This document shows positions 44,153 to 53,916 of a DNA stretch of 64,000 bases, piece after piece. Every line of letters begins with the position of its first letter. Within the stretch, counting starts at the first letter, position 1. A program made the position numbers and the translations under genes. The stretch is from positions 248,001 to 312,000 of the forward strand of contig NZ_JAAIKD010000004.1 in the NCBI RefSeq assembly GCF_010820555.1. The letters run 5' to 3'. A model generated the notes under the pieces. It did no database searches. It had not been told where the DNA came from and worked only from the letters and a program-made list of their open reading frames with translations. Source of the DNA: Psychroflexus aurantiacus. GTDB taxonomy: Bacteria; Bacteroidota; Bacteroidia; Flavobacteriales; Flavobacteriaceae.

Positions 44153-47005
44153 ATGCCAAGAAATAATTCCATCAAATCAATTCTTATCATCGGCTCGGGT
44201 CCAATTGTTATTGGACAGGCCTGTGAATTTGATTACGCCGGTTCCCAATCTTTAAGATCGCTTCGGGAAGAAGGCATCAAAACCATTCTCATTAACAGCA
44301 ATCCTGCTACAATCATGACCGATCCGTCTATGGCAGATCATGTGTATTTAAAGCCATTGACAACGAAGTCGATCATTGAAATTCTTAAAAATCATCCAGA
44401 GATTGATGCGGTCCTGCCAACGATGGGAGGTCAGACCGCCTTAAACCTGTGCATCGAAGCAGATGATAAAGGGATCTGGGAGGATTTTGGAGTGAAAATA
44501 ATCGGTGTGGATATTGATGCCATCAATATTACTGAAGACCGGGAGAAATTCAGAAAATTGATGCAGGATATTGGTGTTGGAGTAGCACCTTCCAAAACAG
44601 TCACTTCCTTTCTTCAGGGAAAAGAAGTTGCTCAGGTGTTCGGATTTCCGTTGGTGATTAGAGCGTCTTTTACCTTGGGCGGAAGTGGAGCCTCTATTGT
44701 GTATTCAGAAGATCAGTTTGAAGAATTGCTTACCAGAGGTTTAGAAGCCTCTCCCATTCACGAAGTCATCATAGATAAGGCTCTGCTTGGCTGGAAAGAA
44801 TTCGAGCTGGAACTGTTAAGAGATCGCAATGACAACGTCACTATCATTTGTAGCATAGAAAATATGGATCCCATGGGAATTCATACAGGAGACTCCATAA
44901 CGGTAGCTCCGGCCATGACCCTAAGCGATAGAACCTATCAAAAAATGCGGGATATGGCTATAAAAATGATGAGAAACATAGGAGACTTTGCCGGGGGATG
45001 TAATGTTCAGTTTGCTGTAAGTCCAGATGAAAAAGAAGATATCATCGCCATCGAGATAAATCCAAGGGTCTCAAGATCTTCAGCTCTGGCATCGAAGGCT
45101 ACAGGTTATCCCATTGCTAAAATAGCGTCTAAACTGGCAATTGGTTACCACCTGGATGAACTTCAAAACCAAATCACCCAAACCACATCTGCATTTTTTG
45201 AACCCACCCTGGATTATGTTATCGTAAAAATTCCAAGATGGAACTTCGATAAGTTTGAAGGATCGGATAGGACCTTAGGACTTCAAATGAAATCTGTTGG
45301 GGAAGTGATGGGTATCGGCCGTTCTTTCCAGGAGGCCTTACACAAAGCAACTCAATCTTTAGAAATTAAAAGAAATGGGCTAGGGGCAGACGGAAAAAGC
45401 TATACCGATTATAATCAGATTTTAAGCAAACTCGAATTTGCGAGTTGGGACAGGGTATTTGTGATTTACGATGCTATTCAAATGGGAATACCCCTGAGTA
45501 GGATACATGAAATCACCAAAATTGACATGTGGTTCCTCAAGCAGTACGAAGAGCTTTTCAACCTGGAAAAAGAAATTTCAAAATATTCTATTGACAACAT
45601 CAGCAAAGATTTGATGCTAGAAGCTAAGCAAAAAGGCTTTGCCGATCGTCAAATCGCCCACATGTTGAAATGCCTGGAAAGTGAAGTGTATGCTAAACGT
45701 GAAGAATTAAATGTAAATAGAATCTACAAACTGGTAGATACCTGCGCCGCAGAATTTGAGGCGCATACCCCTTACTACTATTCCACCTTTGAAGCGGACG
45801 TGGTCAACAAAGACGGGGACAGAATAAACACCAATGAAAGTATTGTCACCGATAAGAAAAAGGTAATTGTGCTGGGCTCCGGACCAAACAGAATTGGACA
45901 GGGCATAGAATTTGACTACTGTTGTGTGCATGGCGTCATGGCTGCTGCAGAATGCGGTTATGAAACCATCATGATCAACTGTAATCCCGAAACGGTATCA
46001 ACTGACTTTGATACGGCAGATAAACTTTACTTTGAACCTGTGTTTTGGGAACATATTTACGATATCATCAAACACGAGAAGCCGGAAGGTGTCATCGTTC
46101 AGCTAGGAGGTCAGACCGCTTTAAAACTTGCTGAAAAGCTAAGCAGATACGGCATCAAGATTATGGGAACAAGCTTCGAGTCTCTTGATCTTGCAGAAGA
46201 CAGGGGAAGCTTTTCAAAATTATTGCAGCAAAATGATATTCCTTATCCGGAATTTGGAGTTGCAGAGACCGCAGATGAAGCCCTCGCACTGGCAAAAGAG
46301 CTGGACTTTCCTATTCTGGTGAGACCTTCTTATGTTCTTGGCGGACAAGGGATGAAAATCGTTATCAATGAAAAAGAGCTTGAAAATCATGTCATTGATC
46401 TTTTGAGAAAAATTCCTAATAACAAGTTGCTCCTGGACCATTATTTAGATGGAGCCATAGAAGCAGAAGCAGATGCCATCTGTGACGGTGAAGACGTGTA
46501 CATCGTAGGTATTATGGAGCATATTGAGCCTTGTGGAGTCCATTCAGGAGATTCCAATGCTCTGTTACCGCCTTTCAATTTGGGAGACCTGGTTCTTGAA
46601 CAAATTAAAGACCATACCAAAAAAATTGCTTTAGCGCTAAATACCGTTGGTTTACTCAACGTTCAATTTGCTATAAAAGATGATCATGTTTATATCATAG
46701 AAGCCAACCCCAGGGCTTCCAGAACAGTTCCGTTTATCGCTAAGGCCTATAAGGAACCTTACGTGAACTATGCCACCAAAATTATGTTGGGTCATAATAA
46801 ACTAAGCGACTTTACTTTCAATCCACAATTGGAGGGTTATGCCATAAAACAACCTGTGTTCTCTTTTGACAAGTTCCACAATGTCAACAAACAGTTAGGA
46901 CCTGAAATGAAGAGTACGGGAGAAAGCATCCTCTTCATCGATAGCTTAAAAGATGATACCTTCTACGAATTATACGGAAGACGCAAAATGTATTTAAGCA
47001 AATAA
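44153..47005 (+). CDS. carB: Carbamoyl-phosphate synthase large subunit (short form)
   Basis: 950 residues. Two ATP-grasp halves are present: SGPIVIGQACEFDYAGSQ and SGPNRIGQGIEFDYCCVH open the two, with FTLGGSGASIV and YVLGGQGMKIV as nucleotide loops and IEINPRVSRSS and IEANPRASRTV as metal-binding segments. The usual protein has about 1070 residues; this one stops after the second carboxylation half and lacks the C-terminal MGS allosteric domain. Bacteroidota often have this form, so it should be insensitive to UMP and ornithine through that domain. Catalysis needs the glutaminase CarA, which is not here. Confidence 0.95.
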   Translation: MPRNNSIKSILIIGSGPIVIGQACEFDYAGSQSLRSLREEGIKTILINSNPATIMTDPSMADHVYLKPLTTKSIIEILKNHPEIDAVLPTMGGQTALNLCIEADDKGIWEDFGVKIIGVDIDAINITEDREKFRKLMQDIGVGVAPSKTVTSFLQGKEVAQVFGFPLVIRASFTLGGSGASIVYSEDQFEELLTRGLEASPIHEVIIDKALLGWKEFELELLRDRNDNVTIICSIENMDPMGIHTGDSITVAPAMTLSDRTYQKMRDMAIKMMRNIGDFAGGCNVQFAVSPDEKEDIIAIEINPRVSRSSALASKATGYPIAKIASKLAIGYHLDELQNQITQTTSAFFEPTLDYVIVKIPRWNFDKFEGSDRTLGLQMKSVGEVMGIGRSFQEALHKATQSLEIKRNGLGADGKSYTDYNQILSKLEFASWDRVFVIYDAIQMGIPLSRIHEITKIDMWFLKQYEELFNLEKEISKYSIDNISKDLMLEAKQKGFADRQIAHMLKCLESEVYAKREELNVNRIYKLVDTCAAEFEAHTPYYYSTFEADVVNKDGDRINTNESIVTDKKKVIVLGSGPNRIGQGIEFDYCCVHGVMAAAECGYETIMINCNPETVSTDFDTADKLYFEPVFWEHIYDIIKHEKPEGVIVQLGGQTALKLAEKLSRYGIKIMGTSFESLDLAEDRGSFSKLLQQNDIPYPEFGVAETADEALALAKELDFPILVRPSYVLGGQGMKIVINEKELENHVIDLLRKIPNNKLLLDHYLDGAIEAEADAICDGEDVYIVGIMEHIEPCGVHSGDSNALLPPFNLGDLVLEQIKDHTKKIALALNTVGLLNVQFAIKDDHVYIIEANPRASRTVPFIAKAYKEPYVNYATKIMLGHNKLSDFTFNPQLEGYAIKQPVFSFDKFHNVNKQLGPEMKSTGESILFIDSLKDDTFYELYGRRKMYLSK

Positions 47006-47006
47006 T

Positions 47007-47516
47007 ATGGCATTGATTCAATCTATTAAAGGCATAGCGCCAAGTATACATTCCTCCTGTTTTTTGGCTGATAACTCAACGATTGTAGGTCAGGTCAAGC
47101 TAGGGGAAAACTGCAGTGTCTGGTATAATGCTGTCATACGAGGGGATGTGAATTCCATTGAAATCGGTAACGATACCAATATTCAGGATGCAGCAGTTGT
47201 GCATTGCACCTACCAGAAAGCTGCCACCAAAATTGGAAACCGGGTTTCTATTGGTCATAAAGCCATAATTCATGGCTGTACGATACATGATGATGTTCTG
47301 ATAGGCATGGGTGCCATCGTGATGGATGATGCAATCATTGAAAGCGGCAGTATCGTGGCTGCAGGAGCAATTGTGACCTCCGGTACTCGGGTTGAAGCCA
47401 ATTCCGTTTTCGCTGGCATTCCAGCCAAAAAACTGAAAGCTGTGTCCCAGGAAAATTTTGAAATGATAAAACGAACCGCCAAAAATTATACGCTTTATAA
47501 GACCTGGCCGGATTAA
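47007..47516 (+). CDS. Gamma-type carbonic anhydrase-like hexapeptide protein
   Basis: 169 residues of left-handed beta-helix (VKLGENCSVWYNAVIRGD, IEIGNDTNIQDAAVVHC). The three zinc-type histidines are expected in VVHCTYQK, IGHKAIIHGC and are visible in order. Family members are gamma carbonic anhydrases or close homologues (YrdA/PaaY). Whether the enzyme hydrates CO2 is not certain. It starts one base after carB, suggesting cotranscription with a bicarbonate-consuming enzyme. Confidence 0.85.
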   Translation: MALIQSIKGIAPSIHSSCFLADNSTIVGQVKLGENCSVWYNAVIRGDVNSIEIGNDTNIQDAAVVHCTYQKAATKIGNRVSIGHKAIIHGCTIHDDVLIGMGAIVMDDAIIESGSIVAAGAIVTSGTRVEANSVFAGIPAKKLKAVSQENFEMIKRTAKNYTLYKTWPD

Positions 47517-47534
47517 TTTATATGACATAAAATC

Positions 47535-47572
47535 AAAAAATCCCGTATCAGTCTTATGATACGGGATTTTTT
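47535..47572. terminator. Bidirectional terminator between the carbonic anhydrase-like gene and clpB
   Basis: AAAAAATCCCGTATCA (47535-47550) and TGATACGGGATTTTTT (47557-47572) form a perfect 16-bp inverted repeat with a 6-nt loop; A and T runs at the two ends make it work in both directions for the convergent genes. Confidence 0.95.
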
Positions 47573-47589
47573 AGGTCTTGGAACTATTT

Positions 47590-50175
47590 TTATTGATTCC
47601 TAAAAACTAGTTTTCCATCAAATTGATCCAAAAGAATGATGCTGTCTGTTGTAATCTTTTCAGCTAAAATTTCTTTTGAAAGCATGTTCAAAACTTCTTT
47701 TTGAATAGTTCTCTTCACGGGTCTTGCCCCATATTGCGGATCAAAACCAATCCTGGCTAAATAATCTATAGCTTCTTGGGTAGCATCTATGGTGATACCT
47801 TGTTTCAGGAGCATCCGTTTTAGATTATTGAGTTGAAGTCCCACAATTTCTTTAATGTTATCTTTTGACAGTGGTGTAAACATCACAACATCATCAATTC
47901 TATTTAGGAATTCTGGTCTTACACTTTGTTTTAATAAGCCCAGCACTTCAACCTTAGCACTTTCCATGGCAGTATCAATATCCTGAGAAGCATCAAACTT
48001 CTCTTGAATAATATGACTGCCAATATTGGAGGTCATCACGATGATTGAATTTTTAAAGTCAGCTAATCTCCCTTTGTTATCAGTCAATCGGCCTTCATCC
48101 AGCACCTGCAATAAAATATTGAACGTATCCGGATGTGCTTTTTCAATTTCATCGAGTAAGATCACAGAGTAAGGCTTTCGTCTTACTGCTTCAGTCAGTT
48201 GACCGCCTTCTTCATAACCTACATATCCCGGAGGTGCTCCAACAAGACGACTTACGGAATGCCTTTCCTGATATTCACTCATATCGATACGGGTCATCGA
48301 ACTTTCATCATCAAACATATATTCGGCTAGGGCTTTGGCTAATTCTGTTTTACCAACTCCTGTCGTACCCAAAAACAAAAAGGAACCTATGGGTCTGTTT
48401 TGATCCTGTAGTCCGGCTCGGCTTCTCCTTACGGCATCAGAAACGGCTTGTATTGCCTCCTCCTGACCAACCACCCTGTTGTGTAATTCACTTTCCAGCT
48501 TAAGAAGTTTTTCACGATCGGATTGTAACATCTTGGTAACGGGGATCCCGGTCCATTTAGCTACAACTTCTGCTATGTCTTCATAATTAACTTCTTCCTT
48601 GATTAAGGTGTTTTCAGATTTCTGGTCTTCAACTTCATTTTGAAGTTTTTCCAGCTTTTCCTGAGCTCCTTTGATCTTTCCATAGCGAATTTCAGCTACT
48701 TTACCATAATCACCATCACGTTCTGCGCGTTCGGCTTCGAGTTTGTAATCTTCGATATCGGTTTTTATCTGCTGAATATTATCCACGATATCTTTTTCAT
48801 TTTTCCAGCGGGCATGCAGCGTGTTGCGTTCTTCTTTGAGGTCAGCCAAATCTGCTCTTAAGGATTTTAATTTGGTATCGTCTTTCTCCCGTTTAATCGC
48901 CTCGATTTCAATTTCAAGTTGCATGACTTTGCGGTCCAGAACATCAAGCTCTTCCGGTTTAGAATTGATTTCCATTCTCAATTTTGAAGCTGCTTCATCC
49001 ATCAAATCGATCGCTTTATCTGGCAAAAACCGGTTGGTGATGTAACGCTGAGAAAGTTCCACAGCACCAATGATAGCTTCATCTTTGATTCTGACTTTAT
49101 GGTGGGTTTCATATTTTTCTTTGATGCCTCTTAGAATTGAGATAGCACTCTCGGTATCCGGCTCATTTACAGTTACTTTTTGAAAACGTCTTTCTAAAGC
49201 TTTGTCTTTCTCAAAATATTTCTGAAATTCATCCAAAGTTGTTGCTCCAATAGCTCTTAATTCGCCTCTGGCCAGGGCAGGTTTTAAGATATTAGCGGCG
49301 TCCATGGCTCCTTGACCACCACCAGCACCTACGAGGGTGTGAATTTCATCAATGAATAAAACAATATCGCCGTCGCTAGTGGTGACTTCTTTGATCACTG
49401 CTTTTAAGCGTTCTTCAAATTCACCTTTGTATTTTGCACCGGCGATGAGAGCTCCCATATCCAGGCTGTAAATCTTTTTAGATTTTAGATTTTCCGGAAC
49501 ATCACCGCTGATTATTCTATGAGCAAGGCCTTCGGCTATTGCAGTTTTACCAGTACCTGGCTCCCCAACAAGCATCGGGTTATTTTTTGTCCTCCTCGAG
49601 AGAATTTGAAGTATTCTTCGTATTTCTTCATCTCTTCCAATCACAGGGTCCAATTTCCCTTCTTCTGCCATTCTATTGAGATTATTGGCGTATTTGTCTA
49701 ACGAATTATAGTTTTCTTCTGCACTTTGAGAGGTTACACGATCGCCCTTTCTCAATTCCTGTATAGCAGCTTCAAGAGCTTTCTCTGTAACCCCCTGGTC
49801 TTTCAAAACCTGCGCTACTTTACTATTACTTTTGAAAATTGCCAAAATGAGATGTTCTATGGAGACATACTCATCATTCATTTTTTTAGCAACGATACTC
49901 GCTTCATTTACAGTCTTTCCGGCTTCTCTGGACAGCATGATATCACCACCGGAGACTTTAGGAAAGCTTTCTAAATTTTTATCCAGTATTTGTAAAAAGA
50001 GTTGCGTATTAACGTTTAATTTTTTCAGGATGAACGGAGTAACATTTTCATCAACTTCAGAAATAGCTTTGAATAAATGCTCATTTTCGATTTGTTGATG
50101 CCCCAATTCCTGAGCTATAAGCTGTGCCTTCTGCACTGCTTCCTGTGTTTTTATAGTAAAATTTTTAAAATCCAT
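47590..50175 (-). CDS. clpB: ATP-dependent disaggregase ClpB
   Basis: 861 residues. The N domain ([20 protein letters not shown]) is followed by NBD1 with [15 protein letters not shown], the long coiled-coil middle domain (about 400-530, for example [19 protein letters not shown]) and NBD2 with [18 protein letters not shown] and [16 protein letters not shown]. It solubilises protein aggregates together with DnaK. No sigma-32 site or CIRCE element is visible upstream; a TAnnTTTG box is. Confidence 0.97.
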   Translation of the reverse strand: MDFKNFTIKTQEAVQKAQLIAQELGHQQIENEHLFKAISEVDENVTPFILKKLNVNTQLFLQILDKNLESFPKVSGGDIMLSREAGKTVNEASIVAKKMNDEYVSIEHLILAIFKSNSKVAQVLKDQGVTEKALEAAIQELRKGDRVTSQSAEENYNSLDKYANNLNRMAEEGKLDPVIGRDEEIRRILQILSRRTKNNPMLVGEPGTGKTAIAEGLAHRIISGDVPENLKSKKIYSLDMGALIAGAKYKGEFEERLKAVIKEVTTSDGDIVLFIDEIHTLVGAGGGQGAMDAANILKPALARGELRAIGATTLDEFQKYFEKDKALERRFQKVTVNEPDTESAISILRGIKEKYETHHKVRIKDEAIIGAVELSQRYITNRFLPDKAIDLMDEAASKLRMEINSKPEELDVLDRKVMQLEIEIEAIKREKDDTKLKSLRADLADLKEERNTLHARWKNEKDIVDNIQQIKTDIEDYKLEAERAERDGDYGKVAEIRYGKIKGAQEKLEKLQNEVEDQKSENTLIKEEVNYEDIAEVVAKWTGIPVTKMLQSDREKLLKLESELHNRVVGQEEAIQAVSDAVRRSRAGLQDQNRPIGSFLFLGTTGVGKTELAKALAEYMFDDESSMTRIDMSEYQERHSVSRLVGAPPGYVGYEEGGQLTEAVRRKPYSVILLDEIEKAHPDTFNILLQVLDEGRLTDNKGRLADFKNSIIVMTSNIGSHIIQEKFDASQDIDTAMESAKVEVLGLLKQSVRPEFLNRIDDVVMFTPLSKDNIKEIVGLQLNNLKRMLLKQGITIDATQEAIDYLARIGFDPQYGARPVKRTIQKEVLNMLSKEILAEKITTDSIILLDQFDGKLVFRNQ

Positions 50176-50213
50176 TTTTTCTATTTTTAAATAGTATTTT
50201 CAAAGGCTATACC

Positions 50214-50221
50214 CAAACGTA
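50214..50221 (-). promoter_or_regulatory. Probable -7 box of clpB
   Basis: The minus strand reads TACGTTTG, which fits TAnnTTTG, 38 nt upstream of the ATG at 50175; the triplet at the 19-nt position is TTA rather than TTG. Farther upstream there are two TTGTCAG copies (about 50233 and 50263) and short inverted repeats, which could be regulator sites. Confidence 0.5.
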
Positions 50222-50445
50222 TTATTGCCATATTGTCAGTTAAAAACCGATTTTAACTAGCATTTTGTCAGCTATAAGAAGCTTATAATCATTAATCTTT
50301 AAAAATTATGGGGTTTTATGAAACAAATTTAACTAGGAAATTCATATAGTTTTTATGACTTAAAAGTCGTTTTTTATCGGCACGCAATGTTTTAAAACCT
50401 TACCTTTAAACTGATTTGATAAGTTCAATTTTACAATCAAAAATT

Positions 50446-51630
50446 ATGAAACATATAGTACTGCTTCTTAGTATATTAGGTGTGATGTCCTGTCATTCTG
50501 TAAAGAAAACACAACGCGCGATGAATTCTGGAAATTATACAGAGGCCATCAATGGATCTATCGAACAGCTTCAAAAAAATAAATCCAGTAAAAAAAGCGC
50601 TTTCTACGCAGAGGTACTCAAAAAATCCTTTCAAGCGTACAGGGAGCAAACCTTAAAAACTATCGATTTTTTAGAAAGAGAAACCTTGAAAGATAATTCT
50701 AAAGCAGTTTATGAATCTTATGTCAGGCTTCAAAACATACAAAACCGAATTAAGCCGTTGCTGCCACTTGAAAATGAAAACGGGGAAGTTATAGCCTTCA
50801 ATTTTTACGATTTTACAGATAATATCCTCGCAGGTAAAGAAAACTATGCAAACTATTTATACTTAAAAGCCAGCAACCTGCTAAATTCAAATGATAAAAT
50901 TAACAGCCGACTGGCGTATAATGATCTCATTGAATTAAATAAACTTGCACCAGGATACAAAGACACGTCTTCATTGCTAAAAGAAGCTTATCTGAAAGGT
51001 ATCGATTTAATTTATGTTGCTCTCTTCAACGATACAGAGCAAGTGATTCCTAAGGAAGTAGAGGAGAGGCTTCTTAATTTCACAACTTTCAATTTGGATG
51101 ATTTTTGGACTGAGTTCCACATAGATCGCAGGGAAGCTGTTTCTTATGACTATGCTGTGGAGATCTATTTTACATCCATTCAATTTTCACCAGAACGCCT
51201 TTTGGAAAGACAGATTCCACTGGAACGGGAGATTGTAGAGGGATGGAGATACAAGAAAGACAGAAGCGGTAATTATATTCTGGACGATAAAGGAAACAAA
51301 ATAAAAGAAGATGTACGTGTAAAAGCAAATGGTATACTATACGAAACCTTGCAGTCTAAAGAAGTAAAGGTGATTGCAGAGGTTGAATATTTTGACTTGA
51401 ATGCAGATCAAAAGATAAACGCTTATCCACTCGAAAGCACCTATGTTTTCGAAAACAGATTTGCAGATTTTGAAGGAGATTCAAGAATCTTGAACAGGGA
51501 TGAAGCTTTCCTGCTTAGAGGCAGGCCTGTGAAATACCCGTCTGATCAAACTATGCTGATAGATGCTTCAGATGAAATAAAAGATAAATTAAAATCTATA
51601 CTCAAACGACAACAACAACAGGCTAACTAG
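50446..51630 (+). CDS. Flavobacterial lipoprotein of unknown function
   Basis: 394 residues from the ATG at 50446; a TTG at 50416 adds ten residues before the signal and is less likely. The lipobox is LLLSILGVMSC with Cys18 in the ATG-based numbering. Residues 30-180 are helical with a TPR-like start (MNSGNYTEAINGSIEQLQKN). The C-terminal half contains VKVIAEVEYFDLNADQKINA and FENRFADFEGDSRILN, a conserved beta-rich part without a known name. It is convergent with the MltF-like gene, overlapping its end by 4 bp. Confidence 0.72.
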   Translation: MKHIVLLLSILGVMSCHSVKKTQRAMNSGNYTEAINGSIEQLQKNKSSKKSAFYAEVLKKSFQAYREQTLKTIDFLERETLKDNSKAVYESYVRLQNIQNRIKPLLPLENENGEVIAFNFYDFTDNILAGKENYANYLYLKASNLLNSNDKINSRLAYNDLIELNKLAPGYKDTSSLLKEAYLKGIDLIYVALFNDTEQVIPKEVEERLLNFTTFNLDDFWTEFHIDRREAVSYDYAVEIYFTSIQFSPERLLERQIPLEREIVEGWRYKKDRSGNYILDDKGNKIKEDVRVKANGILYETLQSKEVKVIAEVEYFDLNADQKINAYPLESTYVFENRFADFEGDSRILNRDEAFLLRGRPVKYPSDQTMLIDASDEIKDKLKSILKRQQQQAN

Positions 51631-53051
51631 TCTTCAATAAACTGTCGGTAATGGTCATATCGTTTGAAGATATCTCTCACATAGTTGAAAGGTTCTTCTC
51701 CCCTTACGTAACCATATTTGACAAAAGCCTTGTTATAATGTTCGGGGAAACTCAGGTCGAGCAAAGCGAGTTCAACATTATTGTCCCATACCTGAGGATC
51801 CAAACCTTGATTTTCGGCTAGTTTTTGGGCATCTTTCACATGATAGAGTCCACTGTTATAAGAGCCGAGAGCAAATTTAATGCGCTGAATACTATCCTCT
51901 ATATTTTGATGGCTTTTCATCAATTGATCCAAATACCTGGCACCAGCGTTAAGGCTTTGTTCAGGATTATGAGGATCTGTAACCCCAAGCTCTCTGGCTG
52001 TTGCAGGCATGATTTGCATAAGTCCGCTTGCGCCGGCCCAGGAGTTGCTTTCAGGTTTAAATTGAGATTCCTGATAAGCGACAGAAGCCAAAAGTCTCCA
52101 GTCCCAGTTGATAAGCTCTGCATTCATTTTGATGAGATTATCATAAGGACTTATTTTATTTTCATTGATGCTGTAAAATTCGCTTTTTACCCGCTTCTTA
52201 TACAGTCTTTTATTTTTAAAATATTTGTTGTAAATCACATGATAATCAGTGGTTTTTTTAGCATTTTCCAACCATTGATTTACAGTAGCGAGCAATTGAG
52301 TATCTCTTTTTCTGACAGCCCATCCTATACGCTGAGATAAGCTTAACGAGGTCCCAATATCCAGTATGGGATAATAAGAAGAATTGATAAAAGCAATGTT
52401 TTCATCTGCAATCGTATATTTTATATCTCCAACTGCGACTTTCTTAATGATTTTATCTGTGGATAGAGTGCCCTTAAGGGTATCTATAAATATGTCGCCG
52501 CCAAGTTCGTTGGCTAAGTTTACTACCCGTGAGGCATAAGATGAATTCTTTTTAACTGAAATTGTATCTCCAATCAGCTCTACAGGATTGGTTACCAGGT
52601 AATTCTTAATCTCATGTAATTTCATTTGTCTCCAGTTCTCAGGTTTTCTTTGTATTAAAACCTGATGGGACAAATACAGTGGTGTTGTGAAATTAATGCG
52701 TTTTTTTCTAGATTCAGTAATGGTATACCCATAAGCTAAAAGATCTCCTTCACCTTTCTGTAAGAGTTCAATGAGTTTATTCTCATCTTTAGCAACTATA
52801 ATTTCAAGTTCTACATCAAGGTCTTCGGCCAGTCTTTCCAGTAATTCATACTCGAAACCCATGGGTCTGCCTTTGTAGAGGAAATAGGTTGTTCCAGAGT
52901 AGATAGTTAAGGCTTTTAAAACGCCGCTTTCTTTTATTTTATCTAAATCTCTTGAAAACTTTCCTACGTTTTTGTCGACATCCTTGTTTGTATTCGGTTC
53001 GGATTGACAGCTAAAAATAATAATCGATAATAAGAGTAAAATCTTTTTCAT
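51627..53051 (-). CDS. MltF-like lytic transglycosylase with substrate-binding domain
   Basis: 474 residues. A lipoprotein signal (MKKILLLLSIIIFSC, Cys15) leads to a periplasmic binding protein type 2 domain (about 40-270, MGFEYELLERLAEDLDVELE, GYTITESRKKRINFT). The C-terminal SLT domain has the catalytic Glu in VAYQESQFKPES, then WAGASGLMQIMPATARELGV and LGSYNSGLYHV. This is the domain order of E. coli MltF. The binding domain probably senses peptidoglycan fragments and controls the transglycosylase. Confidence 0.9.
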   Translation of the reverse strand: MKKILLLLSIIIFSCQSEPNTNKDVDKNVGKFSRDLDKIKESGVLKALTIYSGTTYFLYKGRPMGFEYELLERLAEDLDVELEIIVAKDENKLIELLQKGEGDLLAYGYTITESRKKRINFTTPLYLSHQVLIQRKPENWRQMKLHEIKNYLVTNPVELIGDTISVKKNSSYASRVVNLANELGGDIFIDTLKGTLSTDKIIKKVAVGDIKYTIADENIAFINSSYYPILDIGTSLSLSQRIGWAVRKRDTQLLATVNQWLENAKKTTDYHVIYNKYFKNKRLYKKRVKSEFYSINENKISPYDNLIKMNAELINWDWRLLASVAYQESQFKPESNSWAGASGLMQIMPATARELGVTDPHNPEQSLNAGARYLDQLMKSHQNIEDSIQRIKFALGSYNSGLYHVKDAQKLAENQGLDPQVWDNNVELALLDLSFPEHYNKAFVKYGYVRGEEPFNYVRDIFKRYDHYRQFIED

Positions 53052-53123
53052 AAGGATGCATAATAATTTTCAATATAGCAATTACTTTGGTTCATCGAAA
53101 GAAACTCTTAATCTTTTAATAAC

Positions 53124-53150
53124 AAAAAAGCCAGACATAGCTGGCTTTTA
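53124..53150 (-). terminator. Terminator after the acidic protein gene
   Basis: AAAAGCCAG (53126-53134) and CTGGCTTTT (53141-53149) form a 9-bp stem with a 6-nt loop; on the minus strand the stem is followed by further T. It terminates the 53178-53474 gene and precedes the MltF-like gene. Confidence 0.88.
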
Positions 53151-53177
53151 AAGTATAATGAATTGATTTTAAATCAG

Positions 53178-53474
53178 TTATTCTTCATCGCTTTCCTCCT
53201 CATCACTTTGAGGTAAATCCACATAATTCAAGTCCATCTCCTCCTCCTCATAATCTTCAACGTCAAATTTCGTCATGGTATCTTCCAGTCTTGTACTGAT
53301 TTTGACAAGATATATGGTATCTTCAGTTTTAACTTCAACTGCTTCTACGGTTTCATTTTTTGAATTTTTAAATACCACTACATCACGATCGTCGTATCCG
53401 TCAGGATATTTCTGAACAAGCATGGAAAGGATTTCGGGTGTGAGTTTTTTGTAATCTATGATGATACGTTTCAT
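53178..53474 (-). CDS. Small acidic flavobacterial protein of unknown function
   Basis: 98 residues. The first 70 form a mixed alpha/beta unit (RIIIDYKKLTPEILSMLVQ, DVVVFKNSKNETVEAVEV, IYLVKIS); the last 28 are a strongly acidic tail ending in DLPQSDEEESDEE. It is often labelled DNA primase in databases without evidence, and nothing in it supports that. It has its own -7 box and terminator, so it is a single-gene unit. Confidence 0.8.
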   Translation of the reverse strand: MKRIIIDYKKLTPEILSMLVQKYPDGYDDRDVVVFKNSKNETVEAVEVKTEDTIYLVKISTRLEDTMTKFDVEDYEEEEMDLNYVDLPQSDEEESDEE

Positions 53475-53496
53475 TATAAATGGCGTTAGTTTATAG

Positions 53497-53504
53497 CAAA
53501 CATA
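53497..53504 (-). promoter_or_regulatory. Probable -7 box of the acidic protein gene
   Basis: The minus strand reads TATGTTTG (TAnnTTTG), 22 nt before the ATG at 53474. The nearest TTG on the minus strand is 23 nt further upstream. Confidence 0.5.
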
Positions 53505-53532
53505 AAATAAAAGTGCACATAAAAAAACAAAA

Positions 53533-53907
53533 TCATTTTAAATTAAAAGCTCTTTTTAAAACAGCAGTTGAATCGCAGTTTTCAAAAATCAAACCCAGCT
53601 GTTGCTGATTAACTTCACCTTCAACCTGATAAATTTTGCATGGCTTAGCTTCGATATTGCTTTTTTTGAAATCGATATCGCCAGTTTCTAGAATATAGGA
53701 AATAGTGGAGGTATCTATTTGATTCTCTTTAAAAAAGCTCAAGGCCTCATCGGAAACAAGGCGATCTTTAGTCCTGATATTCTTTAAAACTCTGGCATCG
53801 AGTCCCCAGTCACAGGAGGTTTTCTTACCGCCCAGAAAAAACATGAGCATAATAATACCTACGACAAATCCAGACAAATAATAGCCGAGTCTTTGGATAA
53901 ATTTCAT
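53533..53907 (-). CDS. DUF4258-like membrane-anchored protein
   Basis: 124 residues: one N-terminal membrane segment (LSGFVVGIIMLMFFLGG) and a soluble C-terminal domain with SCDWGLDARVLKNIRTK and a conserved Cys in AKPCKIYQVEGEV and FENCDSTAV. It resembles flavobacterial proteins named DUF4258 domain-containing; the family label is from memory of the pattern. It starts 9 bp after ald, so it is probably expressed with it. Confidence 0.6.
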   Translation of the reverse strand: MKFIQRLGYYLSGFVVGIIMLMFFLGGKKTSCDWGLDARVLKNIRTKDRLVSDEALSFFKENQIDTSTISYILETGDIDFKKSNIEAKPCKIYQVEGEVNQQQLGLIFENCDSTAVLKRAFNLK

Positions 53908-53916
53908 AAAACAATT

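Noticed and set aside
50176-50445. CIRCE/HrcA operator for clpB
   Set aside because: No TTAGCACTC-N9-GAGTGCTAA-like dyad is present.
51825-52340. 171-codon open frame antisense to the MltF-like gene
   Set aside because: Shadow of a coding region; no signal, motif or promoter.
53178-53474. DNA primase, the database label often attached to this small protein
   Set aside because: No zinc finger, TOPRIM or catalytic acidic motif in 98 residues.
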